A stretch of DNA of 64,000 nucleotides from Callipepla californica brunnescens. Its lineage: Eukaryota > Chordata > Aves > Galliformes > Odontophoridae. The notes below the pieces were generated by a model. It had not been told where the DNA came from. It saw only the letters and a program-made list of their open reading frames with translations, and made no database searches. The position numbers and the translations under genes are program-made. Below are positions 15,069-27,535 of this stretch, piece by piece (the first letter of the stretch is position 1; every line of letters begins with the position of its first letter). The DNA is taken from NCBI GenBank assembly GCA_023055505.1, contig JALIRH010000003.1:31870842-31934841 (forward strand), in the 5' to 3' direction.

Positions 15069-15843
15069 TTACATACACTGTGAGTCATTCTCATCCTCTT
15101 TCACCTCCCTGCCCTGGAAATTTTCTCTGTCCCTATCCACTAGCTACCCGGCAAGTTGTCCCTCCCAACCTTCAGAAGTCACTATATCCAGGAGAGCCAC
15201 CATCATGGGAAGGACACTTACAGACTAGGTTGGAAAGAAGCTCTGCTTGTGTGCAGGCTAACTCACAGGGAGGTTATTAGTTGTGCGTATCAAAGAGTGG
15301 GTCAGCAGACAAGAAAATCCCCAGCTTATCAGTTTCTCCTTTAGAGAGCTCCAGCTGTTCTGTCACTGTTGTTTCTGCTTTCTGAGTGCTTGGTGTCACA
15401 CTGACAACAGGCTGCCTGATACTCCTTCCCTTGCTCTTCTTAGTAGTGGGGAGGGTTGCTCTGGTCACTGGCACACAGCGGTAGAGCCAGACCCCCTCTT
15501 CCCCTTATGCTGGTGTGCAGCTTAGAGGCAAGTCAGCTCTTCAGACAAGATGCTCTTTCCTGTGGCTGGAAGTTGCATCAGAAGTTCACCGCGGAGGCCG
15601 GCTAAGACACCAGGCAGCGCCAGCCAGTGCCTGGCAGGGAGTTTTTGCACTCCTTTTGTGGGCCTCACCCGGGGACTTCCCCACCATGCTGTGAGCTGGC
15701 CCACCGACAGGAGAGCCACACAGAGATGGAGTGCTGGAGCTGGACACCAGCCACATAGAAATTGTGCACAGTGTGATGTTAAATTGCTGTGCTGAATCCC
15801 CTCTGGTCATGACCAGCTTCCACGCTGAATGCTCTCTTCAATG

Positions 15844-15863
15844 AAAAAAAAAAAAAAAAAAAA
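15844..15863 (+). repeat. A20 homopolymer
   Basis: Uninterrupted A run in non-coding DNA. No retrogene body was recognised before it. Confidence 0.9.
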
Positions 15864-16686
15864 GGTCTAGAAACTGGCTGGGATAACTGTTTCCCAAGGG
15901 CACCATCACTAAGTCAACAACACTGTGGTATGAATATGTGTGTCCCATTGTTAAAGTGGGAGAGCCAGCGCTGACCGGGGTTTGTAAGGAACACCCACTA
16001 AGATCCCCAGATGCTGAGCAACCAAGTTTAAAGCTCCCAAGGCCAGTGCCTTGCAAGAGCAGGAGCCAAGTCCAGTGGAGCAACAGATGAATGTTTGCTT
16101 TTCTGCTCCATATCCTTCCCAGTCCTTCCCCTAACCTAGAGGATTAGTGATTTTGGATGCAGAGCCTACGTGCATGCAAATATATGTGAAACCAGCAAAC
16201 AGTACTTCTATTAAACCTGCAGAGGAGCATGGGGCCTGACAGGACCTACTTCTGAGGGCTTTTCCAAGCCTCACAGGAAGGCCATTGCCATGGCAGAGCC
16301 AGAAACAGAGCCCAGACCTGCTGGCTCCATGCTGCAGGCCCTAGCGGCAACACCTCTTCCCTCTGCCACCGTGCTTGCCATGAGCTATGTTGGCCAGACC
16401 AGAAAAGACATTCAAAATAAATAAAATCCACTTCTTTTGCCAAGTCTTAAAAAACATTTTCTTGTCATGGCGGGTTGTTTTTCTCCTGCTAGACGCTAGG
16501 CAGTCTCCACCGAGTGAGACAGCTTTCCTTTCTTCTCCAGGAAACACAGTTGTCTCCCACATGTTGTACTTAATGTAGCTCAGGCGCATGTTTGAGGAAA
16601 TTCCCCCTAATTCAGTGAAATCGTTAGCTTGGCAGTGGCGCTCTGGAAACAGGACCCAAGGATTGCATCGAATTTCTTTTCTTTGC

Positions 16687-16705
16687 TTTTTTTTTTTTTT
16701 TTTTT
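16687..16705 (+). repeat. T19 homopolymer
   Basis: Uninterrupted T run. No associated element recognised. Confidence 0.9.
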
Positions 16706-19700
16706 CCTTTTTAAAGCTCACAGGAGAGCTCGGGCTCAGAATGGGCTGCTGAGGAAGACAGAAACTCATGTTACATATAAAGGATTTGGCAGGCCTCGAC
16801 ACAGAAATTTCCAGAAGTGTTTGCGTGGCAACAGCCCCATGCCAATCCACATTTTTCAGCTATCCTGGCCGGCTGCCCGGCCGACAAGAAACTCTTGTAT
16901 CTCCACACAGCTCTCTGGCTTCCCTGAGGAGTTTCCATGCTGCATGGCAACGCTGGATAATCTTATTTGAGCGCCAGAAAAACTCCTGCTACTTACACTG
17001 TTACTAAATACCAGATGTGCTTAATAAAGAGTAAGTGGAGCCAAACCTAGGGTAATCACATAACCTATCATTAACATTTTCTAAAAACAAAAATGCAATT
17101 GGAACAGCAGATTACTGTTTTGCTTTGTTTGCTTTACGCCCTATTACTGGAACCCCTGGGGTGCTGGGAACAGAGCGCGGTAGGAGCAGACAGCCCTGGC
17201 ACGGCTGATGACATTGTTTACAATCACACCCCTGCACATCTGAAACATGTGTGAGAAAGTAAGGGCTAAGCAGATTTCCTTTGCGCTCGGCTCGGGAGCC
17301 AGCAGGGAGGGAGGGCTGAGCAGGAAGTCTGCGCCGAGCAGGAAAGTGCTGGGGTCACATTTCTCCATCCCGTGGAGGCGGCTGGGGTAGGAGCGGTGGT
17401 GGTGGGGTCCGGTCCTTCACTGTTTGCACATTCCCAGTGGAGGTGTGGGCTTTGTTCCTCAGAGCTGAATGACAACACAGATCCTCCGAAGCCCATTTAA
17501 AACACATTTTTTCATGAGTCGGAGGCCTCGTCATTGCACAGAGCGTGTGTGTGTGTTTGTTATGGATTTAAATGGATGGTGCACATGTGCACATCTGACA
17601 CTGACCAGGCCCTTGAGGGAAATGGTTTAGTCACGGCAACGTAAGCGAGCTCTGCTGGGATAGGCTCTTAAAGGAGAGACACAAACACACAGCAATGAGT
17701 ATGGTCCCTTCTGCAGCCAGTCTCTCCCACAGCTGTCCTGTGGTTGATACGCAGGAATGGAGTTAAATGACTAGAAAGTTTTTGTCTTTATTTTGATGCT
17801 CACTGCTATCGAGCTGGAGGAGAAGCCTGGCAAACAGGCACTCACCGGCTTCCCCTGGGGATGGCCACCCCTCATGTATCTAGTTGCTCAGTCCAGTGGG
17901 AAGGAAGATGCCTGGGATGGAGCAGAAGTCCAGAACAGGCCCATCATGTGTGCGAAGCTGGGGAGCAGTGAGTTACTGTGTCACACCACAGCTAGCAGCC
18001 ACGGCTGTATCCCTCCAGCTAACCCCTGACCCAAGGCAGCGGGAGTCACAGCCCTGCAGAGATGGAGAATCTGATCCCAGGAGCCAGGCCAAGGGCAGGG
18101 TGTGAGGAGGTGACTGTGGGTGTCAGCCTGCCACAGCCCGGGGCTGGAAAGTGGCCACCTCCCAAAGCTCACATGGCTACCAGCGTGACTGCCCTTGGCC
18201 TTGCCTGCACTGCTGAGGAGGCTATGGGAGTCGGGGAGTGCCGCTGCACACCCTCCCACAGTGCCACCTTTGCCTCTGGGACTTTTCCTGGTTGAGTGCA
18301 GGGTGGGCTGCTGAGCATGCCACCAACTGAGGCAGCACAACTGGGGCACCCCTAGGTTGCTGAGAGAACTAGGTGTAACCTGCAGGTCAGCAGGAGAGCA
18401 GCAGTGTCCTTCACCCACACTGCAAGCACAGAATGATCAGCTTTCCCAAATAAAAAACATAGGGGAGCAGCAAAGCGTCCAGCAGCTCACTCCCTTGGTG
18501 TGCCCTCTCCCTGTGATCCAGACGACCTGCTATCATGGGAGCTGCTGCTTCAAGGAAGCCTCACCCCACCAGCCGTAGGCGGCATGTAGTACAGCCAGGA
18601 GGAAATTAGGTAGTGGCTCCCCAGCTCCGCATCACTGTTTCCACTTCAGGCTTTATAAGGATCTTCTCAAAGAGTCAGGAAACTGCACAGAGGAACAATT
18701 AATCCACTGCATGGAGGCACTCTTTCCCCTCACTGCTGCCTGGGGCTCTCAGCCCCTGTCCACCTCACCCTGCCAGCTGCCTCCTCTTGGCCTCCTTGAG
18801 GAGCCTGTGGAGATGCACCAACAAGGCCTGTCAGCTCCAAGGACCCAGGTCATGTCCCATCACACATGCCCCTTCCACACTGTACTGCACAGTTTGCAGA
18901 AGAACCAACCAAGAGATGTTTTCCTGCAGCTGCTTCCAGGTACCCAGAAAACGTATTGTTCTTTGGAGTCTGGCTTGTCTATTGTGTTTGAAGGGAGATC
19001 CATCAGATGGTCTTGAAAATGAACACCTACACCATCCCCAGATGGCTGCAGGAAAGGACAGAGGTCTGCCAAGCAGTCACACAGCCCTCCTCAATTTGCT
19101 TCACCTTGCTACCTGCAAACAAAGCGTGTTGCTATGAGATTTCAGACTGCAAAGTGAGGATATTTCCTTCAACTTCAGTTCCCACAAGCCAGACTTATAA
19201 AAGCTCAAGCACTGCTGCTCAGGATTTTGGAAAAGGCTTTATTTCTTGAATTTAGATCCTCTCTTTGCTGAAAGATGAATCTTTGTAACCAATTGGTGAA
19301 GTTTTTTGGCTGTTGCTGTCCAGTCATGTTACTCAGGAGCCATGGAGTCTCATGAGCACAACCGGGTCGACCTATGGGATAAGCCCAGCCTGTCTGGCTG
19401 AAAGGCAAATTTAATACAGAGCATCCTTCTCTTGAGCTTTATGGTAAGTATGGATGCATGTGAGGTTTCTCTGTTTCGCTCTGTAGGAGCCAGACAGACT
19501 TACTTTTTTGTATGACATTTTACAGATCTGAAACATGGGGTAGACCTTGACCTGAAGAGCTATCTCTAGAAACAAGACAATAAAATAGATTGGTCAGGGA
19601 AGCAGAGGAAACATAAAAATTTGAAGGAAAAAAAAAAAAGTTTGCAAATACCATCTTTGCAACATGACCTATGTGAAGAGGATTTTCAGATGAGTTTTGA

Positions 19701-22700
19701 TGGCTTTGTTAGGACAGAGAGGTAAGGAAAGAGTCATGGGAGGGACAAGGGCAGGAAAGAGCAGGCAGATGAGATGAAGCTGAGAGGAAAAGGAAGGGGA
19801 AGACAATCCCCACAGGTCCCACTATATCTAATTCTGTTCTCCAGCAGCCAAGAGATAGGGGGTGAGGCACAAAACACAGAAAAGGTGTAGAAGGTGACCC
19901 TGCTTCATCACTGCAGTTCTCACACTGGTGAGCTAAAGCTGACCCCATTTTTCCCCTGTCACAGGGCTGCAATTTTTGTTTAAAAAACTTCTTCCAGTTT
20001 CCATCAATCACAGCCAAAGCTGGACAAGTGGGCAACACAATGTCAGGGAACAGCTACAACCTAATGCACATGGGAAAGATCTGTGAGAGCTCTCCAACAC
20101 ATTGACAAGTTTTATCTTATCTGTTGCCAGGCAGGATAAAGAGCTGGAGGGACAGTGAAGGTCAATCAGGCACTCAGGAGAGCTTGGAACAAGGGAATAA
20201 CTGATTATGCTGAAGGGCATCACATTTACAATTGAGGCTAAGCTCCAAAACCACACTATGGGGAAAGTAATCTGTTTCCCTTCCCTGGCCCAGTGTAAAA
20301 AGGCTCCCCACTTGCCACACCACAACCACGTTGGAAGTGACATTCCCCTTCGCTGAGCCCCCATCGTGTCCTGAATGAGAGAGGATGAGCAATAAGCCTG
20401 AAAGTATTAAAAAGAAAAAGGCTTCGCACAAAGTGCTTTTGGGCACAGCTCTGCTGCCAGTATAAAGCGTGATGAAAAGCATACTTTCTTTGATGAAGCA
20501 TCAGTCGAGTGGCGTACGGGTAAAGGTGAATCTAGTATATATTGTGTTTGTCTGATGGCAAACAGAGACCTCTTGTGAAATCCATCTGACTGGATGTTGT
20601 GAGAAAATCTTCACGAGACATCTGTGAGCTTTGAATCACCCCATTGTTGTCAGGATTTCAGATGGAAATTGTTCTGGATGCAAGAGAATGGTGGGTCACT
20701 AACAGCTTATTTCTTATGAAATACTTTGGATTCAGGGACTTTGGGCACATGTCAATACTTTCCTGGTTTGCAGATTCACATGAAGCAAAATGGCATATGA
20801 AGAAATATTACAGAGCAGTTTGTCTTTTGCTTGAATAGTAAAGAACCGGGTTCTAAAGCATGCAAGAATTTGTAAAAAATGTTTTGGCCCCCTAGAACAG
20901 AACAGCCATGTCACTGATGGTGACAAACAGCCCATGAGATGTGAGTGCTGGGGTCAAAGAAGATGTGTGCTGTGATTTGGCCCTGCAGAGAGATGCAGCA
21001 CATCTGGCTTAGCCTCCCGGCTCTGCCGCTGACATCCTATACCTTTATCTCTGTTGCTTCAGCAGAGCGATTCAAGAGCACCAGAACAAATCGGTTGTGT
21101 TTTCAGGGTTAGATAATCTACTGAATGGCCCTTAAATCCTCCAGTGTGATGCGGCAAGTGTAAGGTACCCTCTGCTGCAGTCAGCCTGGAGAGAGCTGCT
21201 TCGTGCTGCAGGGAACGCAGGGAGGATACAGAGCTGTGCCTGCTGAGCACCCGTCCATCACCTCTGCTCACGAGCAAAGCTTCACAGGTTATCTCCGAGG
21301 TCTCTCTGAAGGGAAGAAAATAATGACAGCTTTCCTAATTGAGTAACCTCTCAGTGGGTTTCCCTCTGCCCAGGGCCACCCACTGGTGTCGGTGCCAGAC
21401 CAGCCCGCCCTGAGTTCAGCCTTTCCTCCCTTTCATTTCCTCAGCTGCTAATGATGCTGAGGGCACGGACAGGATGTGTGTCACAATGCAACAGGGCTTG
21501 ATTGCACCAGAATGAGAACCTCCATGAGAATGCCTCCTGAAACAAGGAAAGGTGTGAAGTAAACTGGTGCTCACACAGTGCCAGCTATCAGGACCACTGG
21601 CTGTTAGGAGATGGCAGCTAGCTGCTTCTGGTAGCCGCCTATATGAACAGTATGGTTCCTTATTTTACAGCCTCACTCAGAGTTTCCTTGAGCACCCCAC
21701 TGACACAGGATGAATTTTGGGGAGCAGCCTCTCCTCCTTCTTCCTGGAACAGCAAACATCTGGCACTACCGAGATACTATCACCTCGTGGCACTGGCTGG
21801 CTGTGTTCCTTAATGAGCTTTTATATAACAGCTTCACAGTGCTTTCCCAGGGAGAACAACAGTCTCATCTATTACCTTGCCTCACATATTCCTCTACAGA
21901 GGGATGTTTTATTCTGAAGCTCTAGAAAGAATTTCCTTCTGTGCTCTGTCCCCACCTTTCCCTGTTTAATTCCTCCCAAATATCTCTCTGGTGTTTAACC
22001 TGCAGGTCGCCCTGTTCACTAAAACCAAAGCAAAATGCTGGTTTGAATAAGCTTGAAGTACACGGATGTCATTTCTGAACATTAGCAGGCTGCATGATAC
22101 TGGCAACCGCATTTGATCCTATTTGCTGGAGCGGTCTGAACTTTTCAGGGGCAGGTTTTTCCTCCTGCTTCATTATTGTTCAAACCCACCAAGCAATGCC
22201 CGTGGAGCTGAAGCCTGAATGAGGTAGTTTAACGAGCAGGCCAAGTCACTCATCTGCTGCTCGAGGTTCTGCTGCAGGGCTGCATCTCCCCCCTCCCAGC
22301 TTTCCTACAATACACCCCTCTTCGTGGCATGAGGAAAGCAGCTGCTGCCAGCATTGCTTGGGACACAGCAGCCTCACTCACAGCAGCCTCCTTTAAGCCT
22401 GCTTCCTACACTCGTGTTCACGTAGGCGCTGAGCTGCTGTGGCAGCTGTTCTGTTGCACCATGGCAGGGAGGTGGCCTGATGGGTGCAGCCACGGAGCAC
22501 GCAGCCATGCTGTGACCCCAGCACCTGCTGGGTTTGGAAAGCACGCCATGCCTCGGGAGCTGCATGGAGCAGCCCTAGACCCCGCAGCCGAATAAGGGCT
22601 CGAGCCCGCAGCTGGTGTCAAGCGGGCCATGGAAATTCGGTGGACCCCTGCCAGTCAACAGCAGCTGAAGCGCTGGCACCAGGAGCTATTTTTTTATACA

Positions 22701-23317
22701 TAAAACCAGCTATTTTTGCACGACCTTTGGTTTTGCAGCAAAGCACGTGGGCTGCCTTTCCCCTGCGAAAGTACGAACGTACAGCGTCTTTGCCGGACGC
22801 TCACGTCGCAGAGGGGTTCAGGGCGGATAAGCACGAGCATCTGTCAGGGTGCCATTTCTGCACTGCGCAGCAGCGTGGGAGCACTCCCCGTCCCCCTGCT
22901 CCCCGCCTGCTAAAAACAACTGAAACTAATTACATACCAGGAATACCAGCGTCCCCGCAAAGCGGCTCTCCCTCCCTCGCTCCCTTTTTTTCCCTTCCGC
23001 CTGATTCACCAGGGCCTTGGCTGCTCTCCAGGGCCGAGGAGGGTGGGGAGAGGCAGGAGGGCTCTGGAGGGCAGTGGCTGCCTCCTGCACTCATTTCCAC
23101 TTCACAGCTGCTGCCGAGCTCTGCCACGGGGAGACAGATCCCAGAGGTGGGAGGGAGTGTGGCGGGGAGGGAGAGGATGAAAGCGGCAAAGAGCCGCATT
23201 TATGAGGCTGTTTTTCTTTTGGTGAAAAGAAGCATTTATCAGTGATTTCATGTATCATGTGAGAGGTGGCTTCCTGCCAATTTTCAAAGGATGCAAACAA
23301 CCCGCTGACATCATATG

Positions 23318-23327
23318 CTAAATATAG
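23318..23327 (+). promoter_or_regulatory. MEF2-type site CTAAATATAG
   Basis: Perfect match to YTAWWWWTAR, in a non-repetitive stretch with ACATCATATG just before it. A possible enhancer element. Single-motif evidence. Confidence 0.25.
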
Positions 23328-24540
23328 AGCAGCTCCTGCTTTAGGTAGATAAATAATGCAGATGCACAAGCCCGGGTCTTCAGTTACACACTCATTAGGA
23401 TCAGCCTGTCAGGTTCGTACAGTCGAGAGAACACCATCCAGCTCCAGTGCAGAGTGAGAGGTGAGGAACGCAAAACAGCTCCAGACAATGGGTGATTAAG
23501 CAGATTTCCTTGTTCTCTGCTCCTTCTTACAGCTACATTTCATGTCTGCAACACGCCATGCCGCAGCTTTTCCAGCACGGCTCTCCCACGTCCCTCCCTT
23601 TTCCTTGAAGCCAAGCCCTAACGACAGCCATGGGTGGGGAGAGGCTGAACAATGAGCGCAGCCAAAATGTGGAAACTTCCCCGGGCGCTTAGCGGGGGAA
23701 AAAAAACAGGAGAAAGAAAAAAGGCAAAAAAAAAAGGGGCTCTGAACAGACTATGCAAGCAGTAAAACAGCAGCAGCTCGGTAGGAAACAGAAGTTTTCC
23801 ACGCTCTGTTAGAGAGGGGTTTTAATTAGGGTCTCCCCATGCTGAACACTCCGCTAGCGTTTTTGTGAGGCGCCCATCGTAACAACCACACAAGCAAACC
23901 TGTGCCTGCCCCACAGCGCATTGCTTTACGGTTTCAGAAAGCTCTCAAAGAAGGATTAGGATTCATAACAGAACCCAGTCGATACTTTTCCCCCTTCCTT
24001 CCTTCAGATCAAAGGCACTGCACGGGAGGAAGAGTCCAGAGCCATTCCCACCTAGGGAGAAGGGAGACCCGAGAGCAGGAAACGCGAAGACAATGCGCCA
24101 TAAAGCTGCCGCAAGGTGTTGGATCGATGACAACATCTGCATGAATCCTTCCCCTGGCAGCCAGGGATACAATAGAAGCTGTTCCTATGGAAACCAGCGC
24201 AAAAGCATCGGGCAGGAGGAAGAAGGCTGCAATTAGAGGTGGGAAAGTGAGAGAATATTTTTAGATTGCTTCAGAGGAACGCTACAAAATGACATCACCC
24301 TATCTTGTTATTTGCACTGGGGCTATGTAACATATTGCGGCGTCTGCCCCTGGCCGTTAAATGGAAAAATGTTATTATGTGTGTGAATTATAAATACTGC
24401 GGTGAAACCCGAGCTCAGGAATTATTAGACATCACTGTTCTGTAATAAAGAAGAACATTTAATACGCTGCACTGCACGGATTCACTGTTCGATGCAAGAG
24501 GCATTGTGTCTAGGATTTTAATATTCCCAGAAAGTAATTA

Positions 24541-24547
24541 TGAGTCA
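24541..24547 (+). promoter_or_regulatory. AP-1 site TGAGTCA in an AT-rich island
   Basis: Perfect AP-1 heptamer within 24240-24620, a stretch rich in TAAT, ATTA and AATAAT words and free of recognisable repeats. It might be part of a conserved enhancer. Confidence 0.25.
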
Positions 24548-26310
24548 TCCTTTTATTGTTATTAAGAAGCAAAGTGCAAATAATTTTACACATTTGATAT
24601 CCCTCACATCAATGAGCCTCTTGCACTGGAGAAACACGGCCTAATTTTCCAGAGTGCTGTGTGCCAACGTGCTCCAAGTGGATGTGGCAGTAGTTGTAGC
24701 TGCTCAGCACTGCCAAAAACTCACCCGTCCATTTCACATGTGAACGTCTCGTTCATTTCAGAAATACAAAGTGCACGTTCCACTGTCAGTATTTGGCTCC
24801 TTAGGTAGGGCGAGACTCCACTAAGAGTTGAGGACCTGTGGCACACAGCCCTGAATCAAGAGGAAGAATTATTGTGACACATCTGTGGTAGCTTTACTGA
24901 ACTGGGGGTCCTTTAGCAGGAGCATGTCTGAAATGAATCAGATTCCCCAGCTAAGGCCCCGCAAACACACATGTAGGTGTGGCAGCATCCATGTATGCCA
25001 GTTCCCAACGTCAGCCCCAACAACGTGCAGGACTGACTCTGAATACCAATGCAGCCTGACAGGCTGGTGTCTTGCAGACAGTGGTCCCCACCGACAGGAG
25101 AGCCTCCAGCCTCAGAAGTGAAGCAGGCAGGGACTCTCCTGCCTCGCAAAAGGACGTGGGAGCCCAGTGCCTGCTGCACTGTGCAAATTGCTATTGGGGT
25201 CACACCACCGCCAGTAACGTGAGAAGGGTAAACCCAGAGGAATGCGCTTCTTGTGACTGCAAAGCTTCAAAACTGCTCTCTGCACCGGAATAATGATCAG
25301 CAAATGCCACACTCAGCTAGAGAGTGTGCTGTCACTGGAGATGGGCAGGGACTGAAATTCCCCATGCAGATATCCACTGACGCTGCCAAAATATCTGCGG
25401 GTGAGTGACAGGGCTTGCCCTAGCTTCTGCCCTGTGTGAAATGAAGCACGTGGTGCTCAGCCATTTGTTTTTGCACTCGGGAGGAACCTCTGTGTCAGCA
25501 GGGAGGCGGGTCACCGCAGCCGCCCCATGCCTAAGAAGCAGGCACAGGCCCAAGCAGCCTTGCAGAGACCCACAGCAAGGCGTGGGCTGCCCTGATGGCT
25601 TTTCTAAGTGCTCCTCGTTGGTGGGCTAAACACAGCCCTGGCAGCACATCCTCACCTCCCCTTCCCCATCTCCTCACTAAAAGATAACTGGTGCAGTTGC
25701 CAACCAGAGAAACAGTAGCACATAGCATAGAGAGGATGGTGGACGGCAGAAATGGACAGGCAAAGACTGCTTAAAGCAAGGGCAAAAGGCAGCAAAGCCA
25801 GATTTTAATTTTCCCCCGTGCCATCATTATGTGCTGCTATTCTCCCAGTTTTAGCTCTCTATTCCACACAGATCTGGCTCGATAAATATATAATAGTGGT
25901 GTGTGTGCTACTTCTAGTCCATCTTTGCGCAGGAGTACATGAACATCAGCTGCCACCACCATGTAGCTCAGGCTTCAGGATCCCACAGATCCTAACCACA
26001 GAGCAGAACCCAAAAAGGTGAGCGAGTTGACCTGAACCTGAAATAACAAAACATGAAAACATTTTTTGGTCTAAGCAACAGCCTTTTAGCTTTTAGATCC
26101 CTGAGTTAGTTGGACCTAAATCTCCTGACTTAGCTGGCTTAGTGACTGAGACAGCAGCCTTTTTAGGATAGGATTGACTAAAGTGACCTATCGTGCACAC
26201 TGGCTTCATTCAGCTTAACCTCATCCCCTCTTCCTAGTTAAGCTAATGCCCAGCACCGCACTGGATAACTTCTCCTTTCTTCCTGTCTGCTCTTTTTTGC
26301 CTCTTCTTCT

Positions 26311-26440
26311 CTTCTCTTCTCTTCTCTTCTCTTCTCTTCTCTTCTCTTCTCTTCTCTTCTCTTCTCTTCTCTTCTCTTCTCTTCTCTTCTCTTCTCTTCT
26401 CTTCTCTTCTCTTCTCTTCTCTTCTTTTTTTTTTTTTTTT
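26311..26440 (+). repeat. (CTTCT)23 tandem repeat followed by a T run
   Basis: About 23 perfect CTTCT units (26311-26425) run into a T run of about 16 (to 26440), then an immediate switch to purine-rich GAGGAAGGAG. The homopyrimidine/homopurine asymmetry over about 130 bases allows triplex (H-DNA) structure. Length is likely to vary between individuals. Confidence 0.95.
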
Positions 26441-27249
26441 GAGGAAGGAGGTAGGGTTCTACATCTTACAGTATTAGTGTTGGATATGGATGAAACACGA
26501 TTTCATACAACTTATCATTTAATTTGTATTATATGTTAGCTTTGGCAGTGCCAGCATTGTAGTCATGCCAGTAAAGATACTTTGATCTGAGTGAGTGTAA
26601 GATTCAGCCAGGCTTCAAGTAGGGTTGCAGAAAATAATTTCAAATATTAAAAAACACATGTTTGGAGGAATGGACGTGCTGTCGGTGCCCTAAATAGCAC
26701 GTTTTACAAGAGGTATGGCTTCTTTGCAAAACCAAGGACCATTTTAGGACAACACACAACCTGTGCCGAGGAGTCGCTTTCATGGCTGGAATTCACCAGA
26801 CATTCTTGGCACTGTCTCAACCTGAATCACAGCAACCACTAACATGTATGGCTCAAAGGCTCTGCAGAGATCATCCAGGCCCTCTTGGCCTCCCCTTCCC
26901 TCTCTTCCTGTCTTCCCCAACTGGTATTTGTTTAACCTTTTAAAAATACCATCGGTGACAGGGACAGCCCTCTGCCAGGGGTTGCCTCTCTTGGCGGTTA
27001 GGAGTGTTATTCCTTCAGACCTAACCCAGGTCACTCTCACCAAGGAACAACTCACCTCCCTCCCTCTCTGCCTGGAGACTAGTTGGTCTAATGACAATCC
27101 TTACATATCTGACACTTTTCCAATCAGCCCTCATCTTCCACTCTTGCAGACCGGACAAACCTGTTCTTCTAACCTTTCTCCGAGAGCCACCTCCTCCAGG
27201 TTGCCACCATTCTCCTCTCACCTCCAGCCTCTCCCCCGTTGGTGCAGGA

Positions 27250-27535
27250 GGCCTACTTCTCCCAGCCAATAGTAACAGGACAAGAGGGAATGGCCTCAAG
27301 CTGCACCAAGGGGAGGTTTGGGTTGGATATTAGGAAAAAAATCTTCTCAGAAAGAGTGGTAAGGGATTGAAATGGGCTGCCCAGGGAGGTGCTGGAGTCA
27401 CCGTCCCTGGAGGTGCTCAGGAAATGTGTGGATGTGGCACTGAGGGACCTGGTTAGTGGCCATGGTGGGGATGAGCTGATGGTTGGGCTAGGTGATCTTG
27501 GTGGTCTTTTCCAATCTTAATAATTTTAAGAATGC
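27250..27535 (+). mobile_element. CR1 LINE 3' fragment
   Basis: Successive CR1 landmarks on the plus strand: AACAGGACAAGAGGGAATGG, TTGGATATTAGGAAAAAAAT, CTGCCCAGGGAGGTGCTGGA, CCCTGGAGGTGCTCAGGAAA and GGGCTAGGTGATCTTGGTGG. The terminal octamer repeats are eroded. About 285 bases, 5'-truncated, non-coding. Confidence 0.9.

Larger units (their letters stand above)
15069..26310. other. Intergenic, no gene seen; possible regulatory islands
   Basis: No exon recognised. A GC- and CpG-richer patch at about 22330-23180 contains a 253-codon plus-strand frame (22484-23245) that opens at GTG, is full of P/S/R/A and looks like a by-product of base composition. AT-rich, homeodomain-word-rich DNA at 23200-24620 holds the MEF2 and AP-1 sites listed separately. 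Confidence 0.65.

Noticed and set aside
15844..15863. A20 run as a processed pseudogene tail
   Set aside because: The sequence before it resembles no mRNA 3' end I know and has no target-site duplication that I can see.
22484..23245. 253-codon plus-strand frame
   Set aside because: Opens at GTG, has no known domain, and its P/S/R/A-rich content follows local GC content. A CpG-retaining patch is the better explanation.
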